Program-made: the position numbers and the translations under genes
NCBI GenBank assembly: GCA_024583055.1
Contig: CP102145.1
Location: 186,001-250,000 of the forward strand
Length of the DNA: 64,000 nt
DNA from: Streptococcus suis
Lineage (GTDB): Bacteria; Bacillota; Bacilli; Lactobacillales; Streptococcaceae
Direction: 5' to 3'
Notes under the pieces: model-generated
Told to the model about the DNA's origin: nothing
Databases searched by the model: none
The model's input: the letters and a program-made list of their open reading frames with translations, nothing else
Part shown: positions 12,901 through 19,587 of the stretch, in pieces
How positions within the stretch are numbered: the first letter of the stretch is position 1
Layout: each line of letters opens with the position of its first letter

Positions 12901-15900
12901 GCTACCATCCGTAACGGTGTCGATGGTCGTGACGGTGCCAAAGGTCAAGATGGTACCAACGGTCGTGATGGTGCCAACGGTCGTGATGGTGCCAATGGCA
13001 GCTCCGTCGTTTCTGAGCTTCAACCAGATGGCAGTGTAAAAGTTTACAATGTGTCTTCTACAGGCGACCGTACTGAAATTGCCACCATCCGCAACGGTGT
13101 CGATGGTCGTGACGGTGCTAAAGGTCAAGATGGAACCAATGGTAGCTCAGTTGTTTCAGAACTTCAACCAGACGGTAGTGTAAAAGTCTACAATGTGTCT
13201 TCTACAGGCGACCGTACTGAAATCGCCACCATCCGCAACGGTGTCGATGGTCGTGACGGTGCCAAAGGTCAAGATGGTACCAATGGTAGCTCAGTTGTTT
13301 CAGAACTTCAACCAGACGGTAGTGTAAAAGTTTACAATGTGTCCTCTACAGGTCAGCGCACTGAAATCGCCACCATTCGCAACGGTGTCGATGGTCGTGA
13401 CGGTGCCAAAGGTCAAGATGGTACCAACGGTCGTGATGGTGCCAATGGCAGCTCCGTCGTTTCTGAGCTTCAACCAGATGGCAGTGTAAAAGTTTACAAT
13501 GTCTCTTCTACAGGTCAGCGTACTGAAATCGCCACCATTCGCAACGGTGTCGACGGTACCAACGGTCGTGATGGTGCTAATGGAAGCTCCGTCGTTTCAG
13601 AACTTCAACCAGATGGCAGTGTAAAAGTCTACAATGTCTCTTCTACAGGTCAACGCACTGAAATCGCCACCATCCGCAACGGTGTCGACGGTACCAACGG
13701 TCGTGATGGTGCCAATGGTAGCTCAGTTGTTTCAGAACTTCAACCAGATGGTAGTGTAAAAGTTTACAATGTGTCCTCTACAGGTGACCGTACAGAAATC
13801 GCCACCATTCGCAACGGTGTCGACGGTACCAACGGTCGTGATGGTGCCAATGGCAGTTCAGTTGTTTCACAACTTCAACCAGACGGTAGTGTAAAAGTCT
13901 ACAATGTGTCCTCTACAGGTGACCGCACTGAAATCGCCACCATCCGCAATGGTGTCGATGGTCGTGACGGTGCCAAAGGTCAAGATGGTACCAACGGTCG
14001 TGATGGTGCCAATGGAAGCTCCGTCGTTTCTGAGCTTCAACCAGATGGCAGTGTAAAAGTCTACAATGTGTCTTTTACAGGTCAGCGTACAGAAATCGCC
14101 ACCATTCGCAACGGTGTCGACGGTACCAACGGTCGTGATGGTACTAAAGGTCAAGATGGTACCAATGGTAGCTCAGTTGTTTCACAACTTCAACCAGACG
14201 GTAGTGTAAAAGTCTACAATGTGTCTTCTACAGGTGACCGCACTGAAATCGCCACCATCCGCAACGGTGTCGATGGTACCAACGGTCAGAATGGTGCCAA
14301 TGGTAGCTCAGTTGTTTCAGAACTTCAACCAGACGGTACTGTTAAAGTTTACAATGTGTCTTCTACAGGCGACCGTACTGAAATCGCCACCATCCGCAAC
14401 GGTGTCGATGGTCGTGACGGTGCCAAAGGTCAAGATGGTACCAATGGAAGTTCTGTTGTTTCAGAACTTCAACCAGACGGTAGTGTAAAAGTCTACAATG
14501 TGTCTTCTACAGGCGACCGTACTGAAATTGCCACCATCCGCAACGGTGTCGATGGTCGTGACGGTGTCAAAGGTCAAGATGGTACCAATGGTAGCTCAGT
14601 TGTTTCACAACTTCAACCAGACGGCGGTGTAAAAGTCTACAATGTGTCTTCTACAGGTCAGCGTACAGAAATCGCCACCATTCGCAACGGTGTTGACGGT
14701 AAGGATGGCAAGTCTCCACTTGTAGAACAAATCGAAGTTCGTGAGGGAGACAAGGTTATCGGTACTACCATTATCATCAAAGATGGTGATGGTCAGGAAA
14801 TCAGCCGTCAAACCATTCTCAACGGCCGCGATGGTAAGAACTCAGAAGTCACAGTGATCCCAGGCACAGACCAAGATGGTAATACCGGTCAAACGATTAC
14901 TATTGTCAAACCAGACGGTAGTCGCGAAACCACCTTTATCCGTGATGGTAAAGATGGTAGAGACGGTGTTGACGGTAAGGATGGCAAGTCACCACTAGTA
15001 GAACAAGTCGAAGTTCGCGAAGGTGACAAGGTTATCGGCACTACTATTATCATCAAAGATGGCGATGGTAATGAAATCAGTCGTCAAACCATCCTCAATG
15101 GTCAAGATGGTAAGAATGGTGCTGATGGTAAGAGTGCCGAAGTCACTGTTACTCCAGGCACAGACCAAAACGGTAACCCAGGTCAAACGATTACTATTGT
15201 CAAACCAGATGGCAGTCGTGAAACTACCTTTGTCCGTGATGGTAAGAACGGTGTAGATGGTCGCGACGGAAAAGATGGCAAGTCACCACTAGTAGAACAA
15301 GTCGAAGTTCGTGAGGGAGACAAGGTTATCGGTACTACCATTATCATCAAAGATGGTGATGGTCAGGAAATCAGCCGTCAAACCATTCTCAACGGCCGCG
15401 ATGGTAAGAACTCAGAAGTCACAGTGATCCCAGGCACAGACCAAGATGGTAATACCGGTCAAACGATTACTATTGTCAAACCAGACGGTAGTCGCGAAAC
15501 CACCTTTATCCGTGATGGTAAAGATGGTAGAGACGGTGTTGACGGTAAGGATGGCAAGTCACCACTAGTAGAACAAGTCGAAGTTCGCGAAGGTGACAAG
15601 GTTATCGGCACTACTATTATCATCAAAGATGGCGATGGTAATGAAATCAGTCGTCAAACCATCCTCAATGGTCAAGATGGTAAGAATGGTGCCGATGGTA
15701 AGAGCGCCGAAGTCACTGTTACTCCAGGCACAGACCAAAATGGTAACCCAGGTCAAACGATTACTATCGTCAAACCAGATGGCACACGAGAAACTACCTT
15801 CATCCGTGATGGTAAAGATGGTGCCAAAGGTCAAGACGGTAAGAATGGTGTAGACGGCAAGTCACCACTAGTAGAACAAGTCGAAGTTCGCGAAGGTGAC

Positions 15901-17766
15901 AAGGTTATCGGTACAACCATTATCATCAAAGATGGCGATGGTAATGAAGTCAGCCGTCAAACTATCCTCAACGGTGTCGACGGTAAAGACGGTAAGAATG
16001 GTGCCGATGGTAAGAGTGCCGAAGTCACAGTAACCCCAGGCACAGACCAAAATGGTAACTCAGGTCAAACGATTACTATCGTCAAACCAGATGGCACACG
16101 AGAAACCACCTTCATCCGCGACGGAAAAGATGGAGCCAAAGGTCAAGATGGTAAGAACGGTGCAGATGGTCGCGACGGAAAAGATGGCAAGTCTCCACTA
16201 GTAGAACAAGTCGAAGTTCGCGAAGGTGACAAGGTTATCGGCACTACTATTATCATCAAAGATGGCGATGGTAACGAAGTCAGCCGTCAAACCATCCTCA
16301 ATGGTCAAGATGGTAAGAATGGTGCCGATGGTAAGAGTGCTGAAGTCACAGTAACCCCAGGCACAGACCAAAACGGTAACCCAGGTCAAACGATTACTAT
16401 TGTCAAACCAGATGGCACACGAGAAACTACCTTCATCCGCGACGGTAAAGATGGAGCCAAAGGTCAAGATGGTAAGAATGGTGTAGATGGTAAAGACGGT
16501 AAAGATGGCAAGTCACCACTAGTAGAACAAGTCGAAGTTCGTGAGGGTGACAAGGTTATCGGCACTACTATTATCATCAAAGATGGCGATGGCAATGAAA
16601 TCAGTCGTCAAACCATACTCAATGGTCAAGATGGTAAGAATGGTGCCGATGGTAAGAGTGCCGAAGTCACTGTTACTCCAGGCACAGACCAAAACGGTAA
16701 CTCAGGTCAAACGATTACTATCGTCAAACCAGATGGCACTCGCGAAACTACCTTTATCCGTGACGGTAAAGATGGTAGAGACGGTGTTGACGGTAAGGAT
16801 GGCAAGTCTCCACTAGTAGAGCAAATCGAAGTTCGTGAAGGCGACAAGGTTATCGGTACTACCATTATCATCAAAGATGGTGATGGTCAGGAAATCAGCC
16901 GTCAAACCATTCTCAACGGTCGCGATGGTAAGAATTCAGAAGTCACAGTGACCCCAGGTACTGACCAAGATGGTAATACCGGTCAAACGATTACTATCGT
17001 TAAGCCAGATGGCAGTCGTGAAACCACCTTTATCCGTGATGGTAAAGACGGTAGAGACGGTAGAGATGGTAGAGACGGTAAAGACGGTAGAGACGGTGTA
17101 GATGGTCAAGATTGTGGTTGTGATCCAAATCTCCCAACCCCACCAGTAGTCCCAACTCCACCGGTAGTTCCAACTGTGCCAGCAGTTCCAACTCCACCGG
17201 TAGTTCCAACTGTGCCAGCAGTTCCAACTCCACCGGTAGTTCCAACCCCACCAGTAGTCCCAACTCCACCGGTAGTTCCAACTGTGCCAGCAGTTCCAAC
17301 TCCACCAGCAGTTCCAACTCCACCGGTAGTCCCAACTCCACCGGTAGTCCCAACTCCACCGGTAGTTCCAACTGTGCCAGCAGTTCCAACTCCACCGGTA
17401 GTTCCAACTCCACCAGTAGTCCCAACTCCACCGGTAGTTCCAACTGCGCCAGTAGTTCCAGCTCAACCGGCAGTTCCAGCTCAACCGGCAGTTCCAACTG
17501 CGCCAGTAGTTCCAGCTCAACCGGCAGCTCCAACCCCACCAGTAGTTCCAATTCCTCCAGTTGCTTTGACTCCACCTACCCCACTGGTTACTCCAAGTGT
17601 TCCAGTTCAATCAGAACCACTTAAAGTTGTGGTAACTCCAGGGACACAAGTAGCGGTATTGCCAAATACAGGTGAAACAGACTCAACATTCATATTGATT
17701 ATGAGTGGAGGTGCTATTGTTGCTAGCTTATCTTTGGCTGGAACTTTAATAAGAAGAAATAACTAG
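6910..17766 (+). CDS. giant collagen-like repeat surface protein, LPNTG cell-wall anchored
   Basis: About 3,618 residues from the ATG at 6910, preceded by GGAAAGGA. An upstream in-frame ATG at 6817 lacks a site and would bury the signal peptide. Residues ~18-50 are a YSIRK-like signal peptide (FTIKKFKSGAASVLIGF). A Ser/Thr/Glu/Pro-rich region follows to about 215. An adhesin-like globular region spans about 290-590, and transitional repeats with Gly-X-Y triplets about 590-805. Next are ~38 copies of a 37-residue core (GSSVVSELQPDGSVKVYNVS...) joined by Gly-X-Y linkers of varied length (about 805-2597), then 8 copies of a ~95-residue unit (KSPLVEQVEVREGDKVIGTT...; about 2600-3380). A short Gly-Arg/Lys-Asp run ends in DCGCD. 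A PTPPVVP tract covers about 3408-3565, with LPNTG at bases 17659-17673, then a hydrophobic helix and RRNN. Sortase should attach it to peptidoglycan. Role is probably adhesion or aggregation, as for other streptococcal collagen-like proteins. Confidence 0.9.
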   Translation: MFFDNKQLENEALRSKQRFTIKKFKSGAASVLIGFLFMFSGGALKVAAEELESGQLPQTTELVDKPLDSSAQANEVVSHSVQQEAGEVVQTVEPTSAVLATPPSSTQLVDEQPKETEETIATKSATVPSSAQEVAEPKSQEIVEEITPEPAVLSTSSTEAKTEQKQGVATQQATEESVTKLEPISNNVQADASKENVANSTRAAETQTDGQASPTRDLSQLNLANMSFADLETLGLSEEEKLTLFNQILAQQTGSNSVQLTEEEIRSLAGFSEAEKNFYIQNKLGNTNLPQPLNLVVMSETLITPNNQNKYVVNAKGQTFAYGPANYTLTVTPNRARNTMDFELNYKLDGINGRSGTHVADFVVNLGSAYGTPGVATVRAGNNTTTTALVNGGRRNTITGYSPTSPIQYTNAQVMNGPLNVKFTVPVRNWNGDLSIDNHIGMFSVDTGANNTKDFFSSDNYFWNKSVVTIDPNPSRNEITTTLPPIAMPIPFQTEYRFVVMPDQAPGFTRQIEAGANGVMQIPVKRIAYIGANGTEESHRYEYGQATVHTPARNQIIEVNIKDGIEAPVAAPNIDVTTVRKQGSVDGGPLVNGTELTFRDGPNGRIIRQVFIPDGLQGERGQDGRNSDITVEPARAADGTPGYNITVTGADGSRYTRFVRDGKDGRDGRNADISVTPAVATDGTKGHNVTVTRPDGSSFTTFIRDGKDGTNGRDGVDGKTPSVDLQPYTGQDGRILGTTVIVKDGDGQIISRRNILNGSDGQDGKTPSIEQLPVMDGGRVIGTLIIVRDGDGREINRQTIYNGRDGANGSSVTSERQPDGSVKVYNVSSTGDRTEIATIRNGVDGANGSSVVSERQPDGSVIVYNVSPTGQRTEITTIRSGKDGTNGRDGVDGSSVTSERQSDGSVIVYNVSPTGQRTEITTIRSGVDGANGRDGANGSSVVSQLQPDGSVKVYNVSSTGDRTEIATIRNGVDGANGSSVVSERQNDGTVKVYNVSSTGQRTEIATIRNGVDGTNGRDGANGSSVVSERQSDGSVIVYNVSPTGERTEITTIRSGKDGAKGQDGTNGSSVVSQLQPDGSVKVYNVSSTGDRTEIATIRNGVDGTNGRDGAKGQDGTNGSSVVSELQSDGSVKVYNVSSTGDRTEIATIRNGVDGRDGAKGQDGTNGSSVVSELQPDGSVKVYNVSSTGDRTEIATIRNGVDGRDGAKGQDGTNGSSVVSELQPDGSVKVYNVSSTGDRTEIATIRNGVDGRDGAKGQDGTNGSSVVSELQPDGSVKVYNVSSTGQRTEIATIRNGVDGTNGRDGANGSSVVSQLQPDGSVKVYNVSSTGDRTEIATIRNGVDGANGSSVVSERQNDGTVKVYNVSSTGQRTEIATIRNGVDGTNGRDGANGSSVVSERQSDGSVIVYNVSPTGERTEITTIRSGKDGAKGQDGTNGRDGANGSSVTSERQPDGSVKVYNVSSTGDRTEIATIRNGVDGANGSSVVSERQPDGSVIVYNVSPTGQRTEITTIRSGKDGTNGRDGVDGSSVTSERQSDGSVIVYNVSPTGQRTEIATIRNGVDGTNGRDGANGSSVVSERQSDGSVIVYNVSPTGERTEITTIRSGKDGAKGQDGTNGRDGANGSSVTSERQPDGSVKVYNVSPTGQRTEITTIRSGVDGTNGRDGTKGQDGTNGSSVVSQLQPDGSVKVYNVSSTGDRTEIATIRNGVDGRDGAKGQDGTNGRDGANGSSVVSELQPDGGVKVYNVSSTGQRTEIATIRNGVDGTNGQNGANGSSVVSELQPDGTVKVYNVSSTGDRTEIATIRNGVDGRDGAKGQDGTNGRDGANGSSVVSELQPDGSVKVYNVSSTGDRTEIATIRNGVDGRDGAKGQDGTNGSSVVSELQPDGSVKVYNVSSTGDRTEIATIRNGVDGAKGQDGTNGRDGANGSSVISERQNDGTVKVYNVSSTGQRTEVATIRNGVDGTNGRDGANGSSVVSELQPDGTVKVYNVSSTGQRTEIATIRNGVDGRDGAKGQDGTNGRDGANGRDGANGSSVVSELQPDGSVKVYNVSSTGDRTEIATIRNGVDGRDGAKGQDGTNGSSVVSELQPDGSVKVYNVSSTGDRTEIATIRNGVDGRDGAKGQDGTNGSSVVSELQPDGSVKVYNVSSTGQRTEIATIRNGVDGRDGAKGQDGTNGRDGANGSSVVSELQPDGSVKVYNVSSTGQRTEIATIRNGVDGTNGRDGANGSSVVSELQPDGSVKVYNVSSTGQRTEIATIRNGVDGTNGRDGANGSSVVSELQPDGSVKVYNVSSTGDRTEIATIRNGVDGTNGRDGANGSSVVSQLQPDGSVKVYNVSSTGDRTEIATIRNGVDGRDGAKGQDGTNGRDGANGSSVVSELQPDGSVKVYNVSFTGQRTEIATIRNGVDGTNGRDGTKGQDGTNGSSVVSQLQPDGSVKVYNVSSTGDRTEIATIRNGVDGTNGQNGANGSSVVSELQPDGTVKVYNVSSTGDRTEIATIRNGVDGRDGAKGQDGTNGSSVVSELQPDGSVKVYNVSSTGDRTEIATIRNGVDGRDGVKGQDGTNGSSVVSQLQPDGGVKVYNVSSTGQRTEIATIRNGVDGKDGKSPLVEQIEVREGDKVIGTTIIIKDGDGQEISRQTILNGRDGKNSEVTVIPGTDQDGNTGQTITIVKPDGSRETTFIRDGKDGRDGVDGKDGKSPLVEQVEVREGDKVIGTTIIIKDGDGNEISRQTILNGQDGKNGADGKSAEVTVTPGTDQNGNPGQTITIVKPDGSRETTFVRDGKNGVDGRDGKDGKSPLVEQVEVREGDKVIGTTIIIKDGDGQEISRQTILNGRDGKNSEVTVIPGTDQDGNTGQTITIVKPDGSRETTFIRDGKDGRDGVDGKDGKSPLVEQVEVREGDKVIGTTIIIKDGDGNEISRQTILNGQDGKNGADGKSAEVTVTPGTDQNGNPGQTITIVKPDGTRETTFIRDGKDGAKGQDGKNGVDGKSPLVEQVEVREGDKVIGTTIIIKDGDGNEVSRQTILNGVDGKDGKNGADGKSAEVTVTPGTDQNGNSGQTITIVKPDGTRETTFIRDGKDGAKGQDGKNGADGRDGKDGKSPLVEQVEVREGDKVIGTTIIIKDGDGNEVSRQTILNGQDGKNGADGKSAEVTVTPGTDQNGNPGQTITIVKPDGTRETTFIRDGKDGAKGQDGKNGVDGKDGKDGKSPLVEQVEVREGDKVIGTTIIIKDGDGNEISRQTILNGQDGKNGADGKSAEVTVTPGTDQNGNSGQTITIVKPDGTRETTFIRDGKDGRDGVDGKDGKSPLVEQIEVREGDKVIGTTIIIKDGDGQEISRQTILNGRDGKNSEVTVTPGTDQDGNTGQTITIVKPDGSRETTFIRDGKDGRDGRDGRDGKDGRDGVDGQDCGCDPNLPTPPVVPTPPVVPTVPAVPTPPVVPTVPAVPTPPVVPTPPVVPTPPVVPTVPAVPTPPAVPTPPVVPTPPVVPTPPVVPTVPAVPTPPVVPTPPVVPTPPVVPTAPVVPAQPAVPAQPAVPTAPVVPAQPAAPTPPVVPIPPVALTPPTPLVTPSVPVQSEPLKVVVTPGTQVAVLPNTGETDSTFILIMSGGAIVASLSLAGTLIRRNN
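9334..14700 (+). repeat. array of about 38 intragenic repeats, units 117-180 bp
   Basis: Each unit has a 111-base core (37 residues, GSSV..DG) followed by 2-23 residues of Gly-X-Y linker, so unit lengths vary in steps of whole triplets and the frame stays open. Neighbouring blocks are nearly identical at DNA level: 9721-10100 and 10830-11200 share the same order of variants, as do 9334-9690 and 11230-11560. This indicates past duplication of multi-unit blocks and easy length change by recombination. The count is by eye. Confidence 0.85.
14710..17041 (+). repeat. array of 8 long intragenic repeats, about 280-310 bp each
   Basis: Eight units start with KSPLVEQ(I/V)EV and hold two beta-rich modules (IGTTIIIKDGDG and EVTVTPGTDQ) separated by Gly-X-Asp linkers. 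Two subtypes alternate at first (QEISRQ with NSEVTV; NEISRQ with KSAEVTV), so units 1-2 and 3-4 are a duplicated pair. The first and last units share the variant LVEQIEV. Confidence 0.85.
17132..17590 (+). repeat. proline-rich wall-spanning tract
   Basis: About 150 residues of PTPPVVP, PTVPAVP, PAQPAVP and PTAPVVP heptads to hexads, encoded by near-identical 15-21 bp DNA repeats. Such tracts usually cross the peptidoglycan before a sortase signal. The reverse strand is also open here for over 200 codons, but that is a composition effect. Confidence 0.8.
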
Positions 17767-17833
17767 TGCATTGAAACTACTTGTATTAAAGTTGCCCATT
17801 GTCAACCGAGTGGATTGTTGAAAGCTAGAGTTA

Positions 17834-17895
17834 GAGAGAGCGAATACTTTGCTCTCTCATTATTCATAAAAAAAAGAGTCGCGTCTGCGACTCTT
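17834..17895. terminator. two hairpins after the surface-protein gene
   Basis: GAGAGAGC/GCTCTCTC (17834-17858, 9-base loop), then AAGAGTCGC-GTCT-GCGACTCTT (17874-17895) preceded by an A run. The second would serve leftward transcription best. The first has only a weak T run. The insertion sequence begins at the foot of the second hairpin. Confidence 0.5.
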
Positions 17896-19446
17896 CAGAC
17901 TGAAGACAAAGTCGTTAGAATTGTATTTCTAACGGCTTTTTCATATGTAAAGTAGTATAATAGAGTTAGGAATAAAGAGAACACTTAGAAGGAGAATCGC
18001 TATGTTACACAAAGAAAACTCAGACTACAATCGCGGTCAATTTGGTTTCTACAGTTTAGATGACCTTGTTCCTCAAGATCATCTCCTTCGTCAAATAGAG
18101 GAAGCTATTGACTTCTCTTTTATCTATGACTTAGTCGCAGATAGCTATAGCGATGATACGGGTCGTCCTAGTCTTGACCCTATTCTGCTCATTAAAATTC
18201 CAATCCTGCAGTGTCTCTTCGGCATTCGTTCCATGCGTCAAACTATTAAGGAAATTGAAGTCAACACTGCCTACCGTTGGTTTCTTGGTCTTCGACTGGA
18301 TGATAAGGTGCCTCATTTCACTACCTACGGAAAGAATTATGTCCGTCGTTTCCAAGATAGACAGGTTATTGAAGGCATTTTCACCCATATCCTAGGGCTC
18401 TGTGTCAATGCAGGATTCATAGATCCGACAGAAATTTTCATTGACGGTACCCATATCAAGGCTGCGGCGAATAACCGTAAATTCATCAATCGAGAAGTTG
18501 AAAAGCAAGCTAAGTTTATGAGTGACCAGTTAGAAATTGAAATCAATAGAGACAGAGTGAAGCATGCAAAAAAGCCGCTAGGGCCCGCAAAAGAGCCGGA
18601 GCCCGTTGATAAGAAAATTTCTACAACCGACCCAGAAAGTGGTTGGTTTCATAAGGGAGATCATAAAGAAGTGTTCGCTTATACAGCTCAAGTTGCTTGT
18701 GACAAGCATGGTTGGGCTCTGGCTTATAGTGTGGAGGCTGGCAATGTCCATGACAGTCAGGCCTTTCCTGCACTCTTCGCCAAGCTCCAGCCCTTTCAAC
18801 TTAGCTTTCTCGTTGCCGATTCTGGCTATAAGACCCCAAGTATCGCTCACTTCCTCCTAGAACAAGAGATTACTCCTGTTTTTCCTTACACTCGTCCGAA
18901 AGGGAAGAAGGGAAAACTGCGCTCAAAGGATTTTGTTTACGATGAATACTATGACTGTTATATCTGTCCTGAGAATCAGGTCCTGAACTATCGCACTACA
19001 ACCAGGGAAGGTTATCGGGAATATAAGAGTGATCCAGCTATCTGTGCTACTTGTCCACTTCTATCAATTTGTACAGAAAGCAAGAACAAGCAGAAAGTGG
19101 TAACTCGACACATTTGGAAAGAGGCTTTAGAAACCTGTGAAGAGATTCGGCACAGGAAAGGCATGAAGGAGCTCTACCAGAAGCGGAAAGAAACCATTGA
19201 ACGCCTCTTTGGGACAGCCAAAGAGTACCACAATCTTCGTTATACAAGAGAGAAAGGCAAGTCCAAAATGGAAGATAAGGTTGGACTGACTTTGGCGTGT
19301 TTAAATCTCAAGAAATTGGTAAAAATGAGGGCAGGGAAGCCTTTTTATATTGTACAAATAGCCACGATTCTGGCAAAAAGACGGACTATCAGACCAATAA
19401 ACAGAAAAAGACAAACATCAAGCGAGATGTTTGTCTTCATTCTGAA
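17894..19446 (+). mobile_element. IS1182-family insertion sequence, about 1,553 bp
   Basis: Terminal inverted repeats match at 16 of 17 bases: TTCAGACTGAAGACAAA (17894-17910), and the complement of 19430-19446, TTCAGAATGAAGACAAA. Inside the left end, hairpin CGTTAGAA...TTCTAACG with a T run (17913-17941) can block outside transcription. A TATAAT (17956-17961) and AGAAGGAG serve the transposase. No clear target duplication is visible. The left end abuts a terminator-like palindrome, a target some IS1182-family members prefer. The element sits exactly between the adhesin locus and the prophage core. Confidence 0.8.
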
Positions 19447-19465
19447 TCTTCCTCTAACTATATAA
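18002..19465 (+). CDS. IS1182-family transposase
   Basis: 487 residues with the N-terminal DUF772-like domain (FGFYSLDDLVPQDHLLRQI, RPSLDPILLIK) and a DDE-type catalytic domain with FIDGTHIKA (first D), VADSGYKT (second D) and KRKETIERLFGTAKEY (E), then TREKGKSKMEDKVGLT. All catalytic residues are present, so it may be active. The stop lies 19 bases beyond the right inverted repeat, so the last residues (about LNLPLTI) are encoded partly by flanking DNA. Confidence 0.9.
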   Translation: MLHKENSDYNRGQFGFYSLDDLVPQDHLLRQIEEAIDFSFIYDLVADSYSDDTGRPSLDPILLIKIPILQCLFGIRSMRQTIKEIEVNTAYRWFLGLRLDDKVPHFTTYGKNYVRRFQDRQVIEGIFTHILGLCVNAGFIDPTEIFIDGTHIKAAANNRKFINREVEKQAKFMSDQLEIEINRDRVKHAKKPLGPAKEPEPVDKKISTTDPESGWFHKGDHKEVFAYTAQVACDKHGWALAYSVEAGNVHDSQAFPALFAKLQPFQLSFLVADSGYKTPSIAHFLLEQEITPVFPYTRPKGKKGKLRSKDFVYDEYYDCYICPENQVLNYRTTTREGYREYKSDPAICATCPLLSICTESKNKQKVVTRHIWKEALETCEEIRHRKGMKELYQKRKETIERLFGTAKEYHNLRYTREKGKSKMEDKVGLTLACLNLKKLVKMRAGKPFYIVQIATILAKRRTIRPINRKRQTSSEMFVFILNLPLTI

Positions 19466-19502
19466 AGGAAGATTATTTTTTTTGAAAAAAATTTTATTAA
19501 GG

Positions 19503-19544
19503 TGCGGAAAAATGAGCCATAGTTCTACCTAATAAGGTAGGAGG
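19503..19544 (+). repeat. bipartite 42-bp direct repeat, left copy
   Basis: TGCGGAAAAAT, an 11-base spacer, then CTACCTAATAAGGTAGGAGG, which contains the dyad CTACCT/AGGTAG. The same arrangement with one mismatch and the same spacer length occurs at 50386-50427. It lies 43 bases before the primase start and 57 bases after the IS end. It could be an operator, a transcription or replication signal, or a recombination site. Confidence 0.75.
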
Positions 19545-19587
19545 GAAAAATCTCCACACATCATTAATCACATTTGGAGGGTGCATA

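Noticed and set aside
9334..14700. Direct repeats resembling a CRISPR or satellite array
   Set aside because: The repeats keep one reading frame across 5.4 kb, vary by whole codons and translate to a regular protein unit; there are no unique spacers and no cas genes.
16936..17610. Long open frames on the minus strand (181 and 224 codons), and several 60-150 codon frames across 9-17 kb
   Set aside because: They result from the periodic codons of the repeat-rich adhesin gene; none has a ribosome site and their sequences are simple repeats of that coding DNA.
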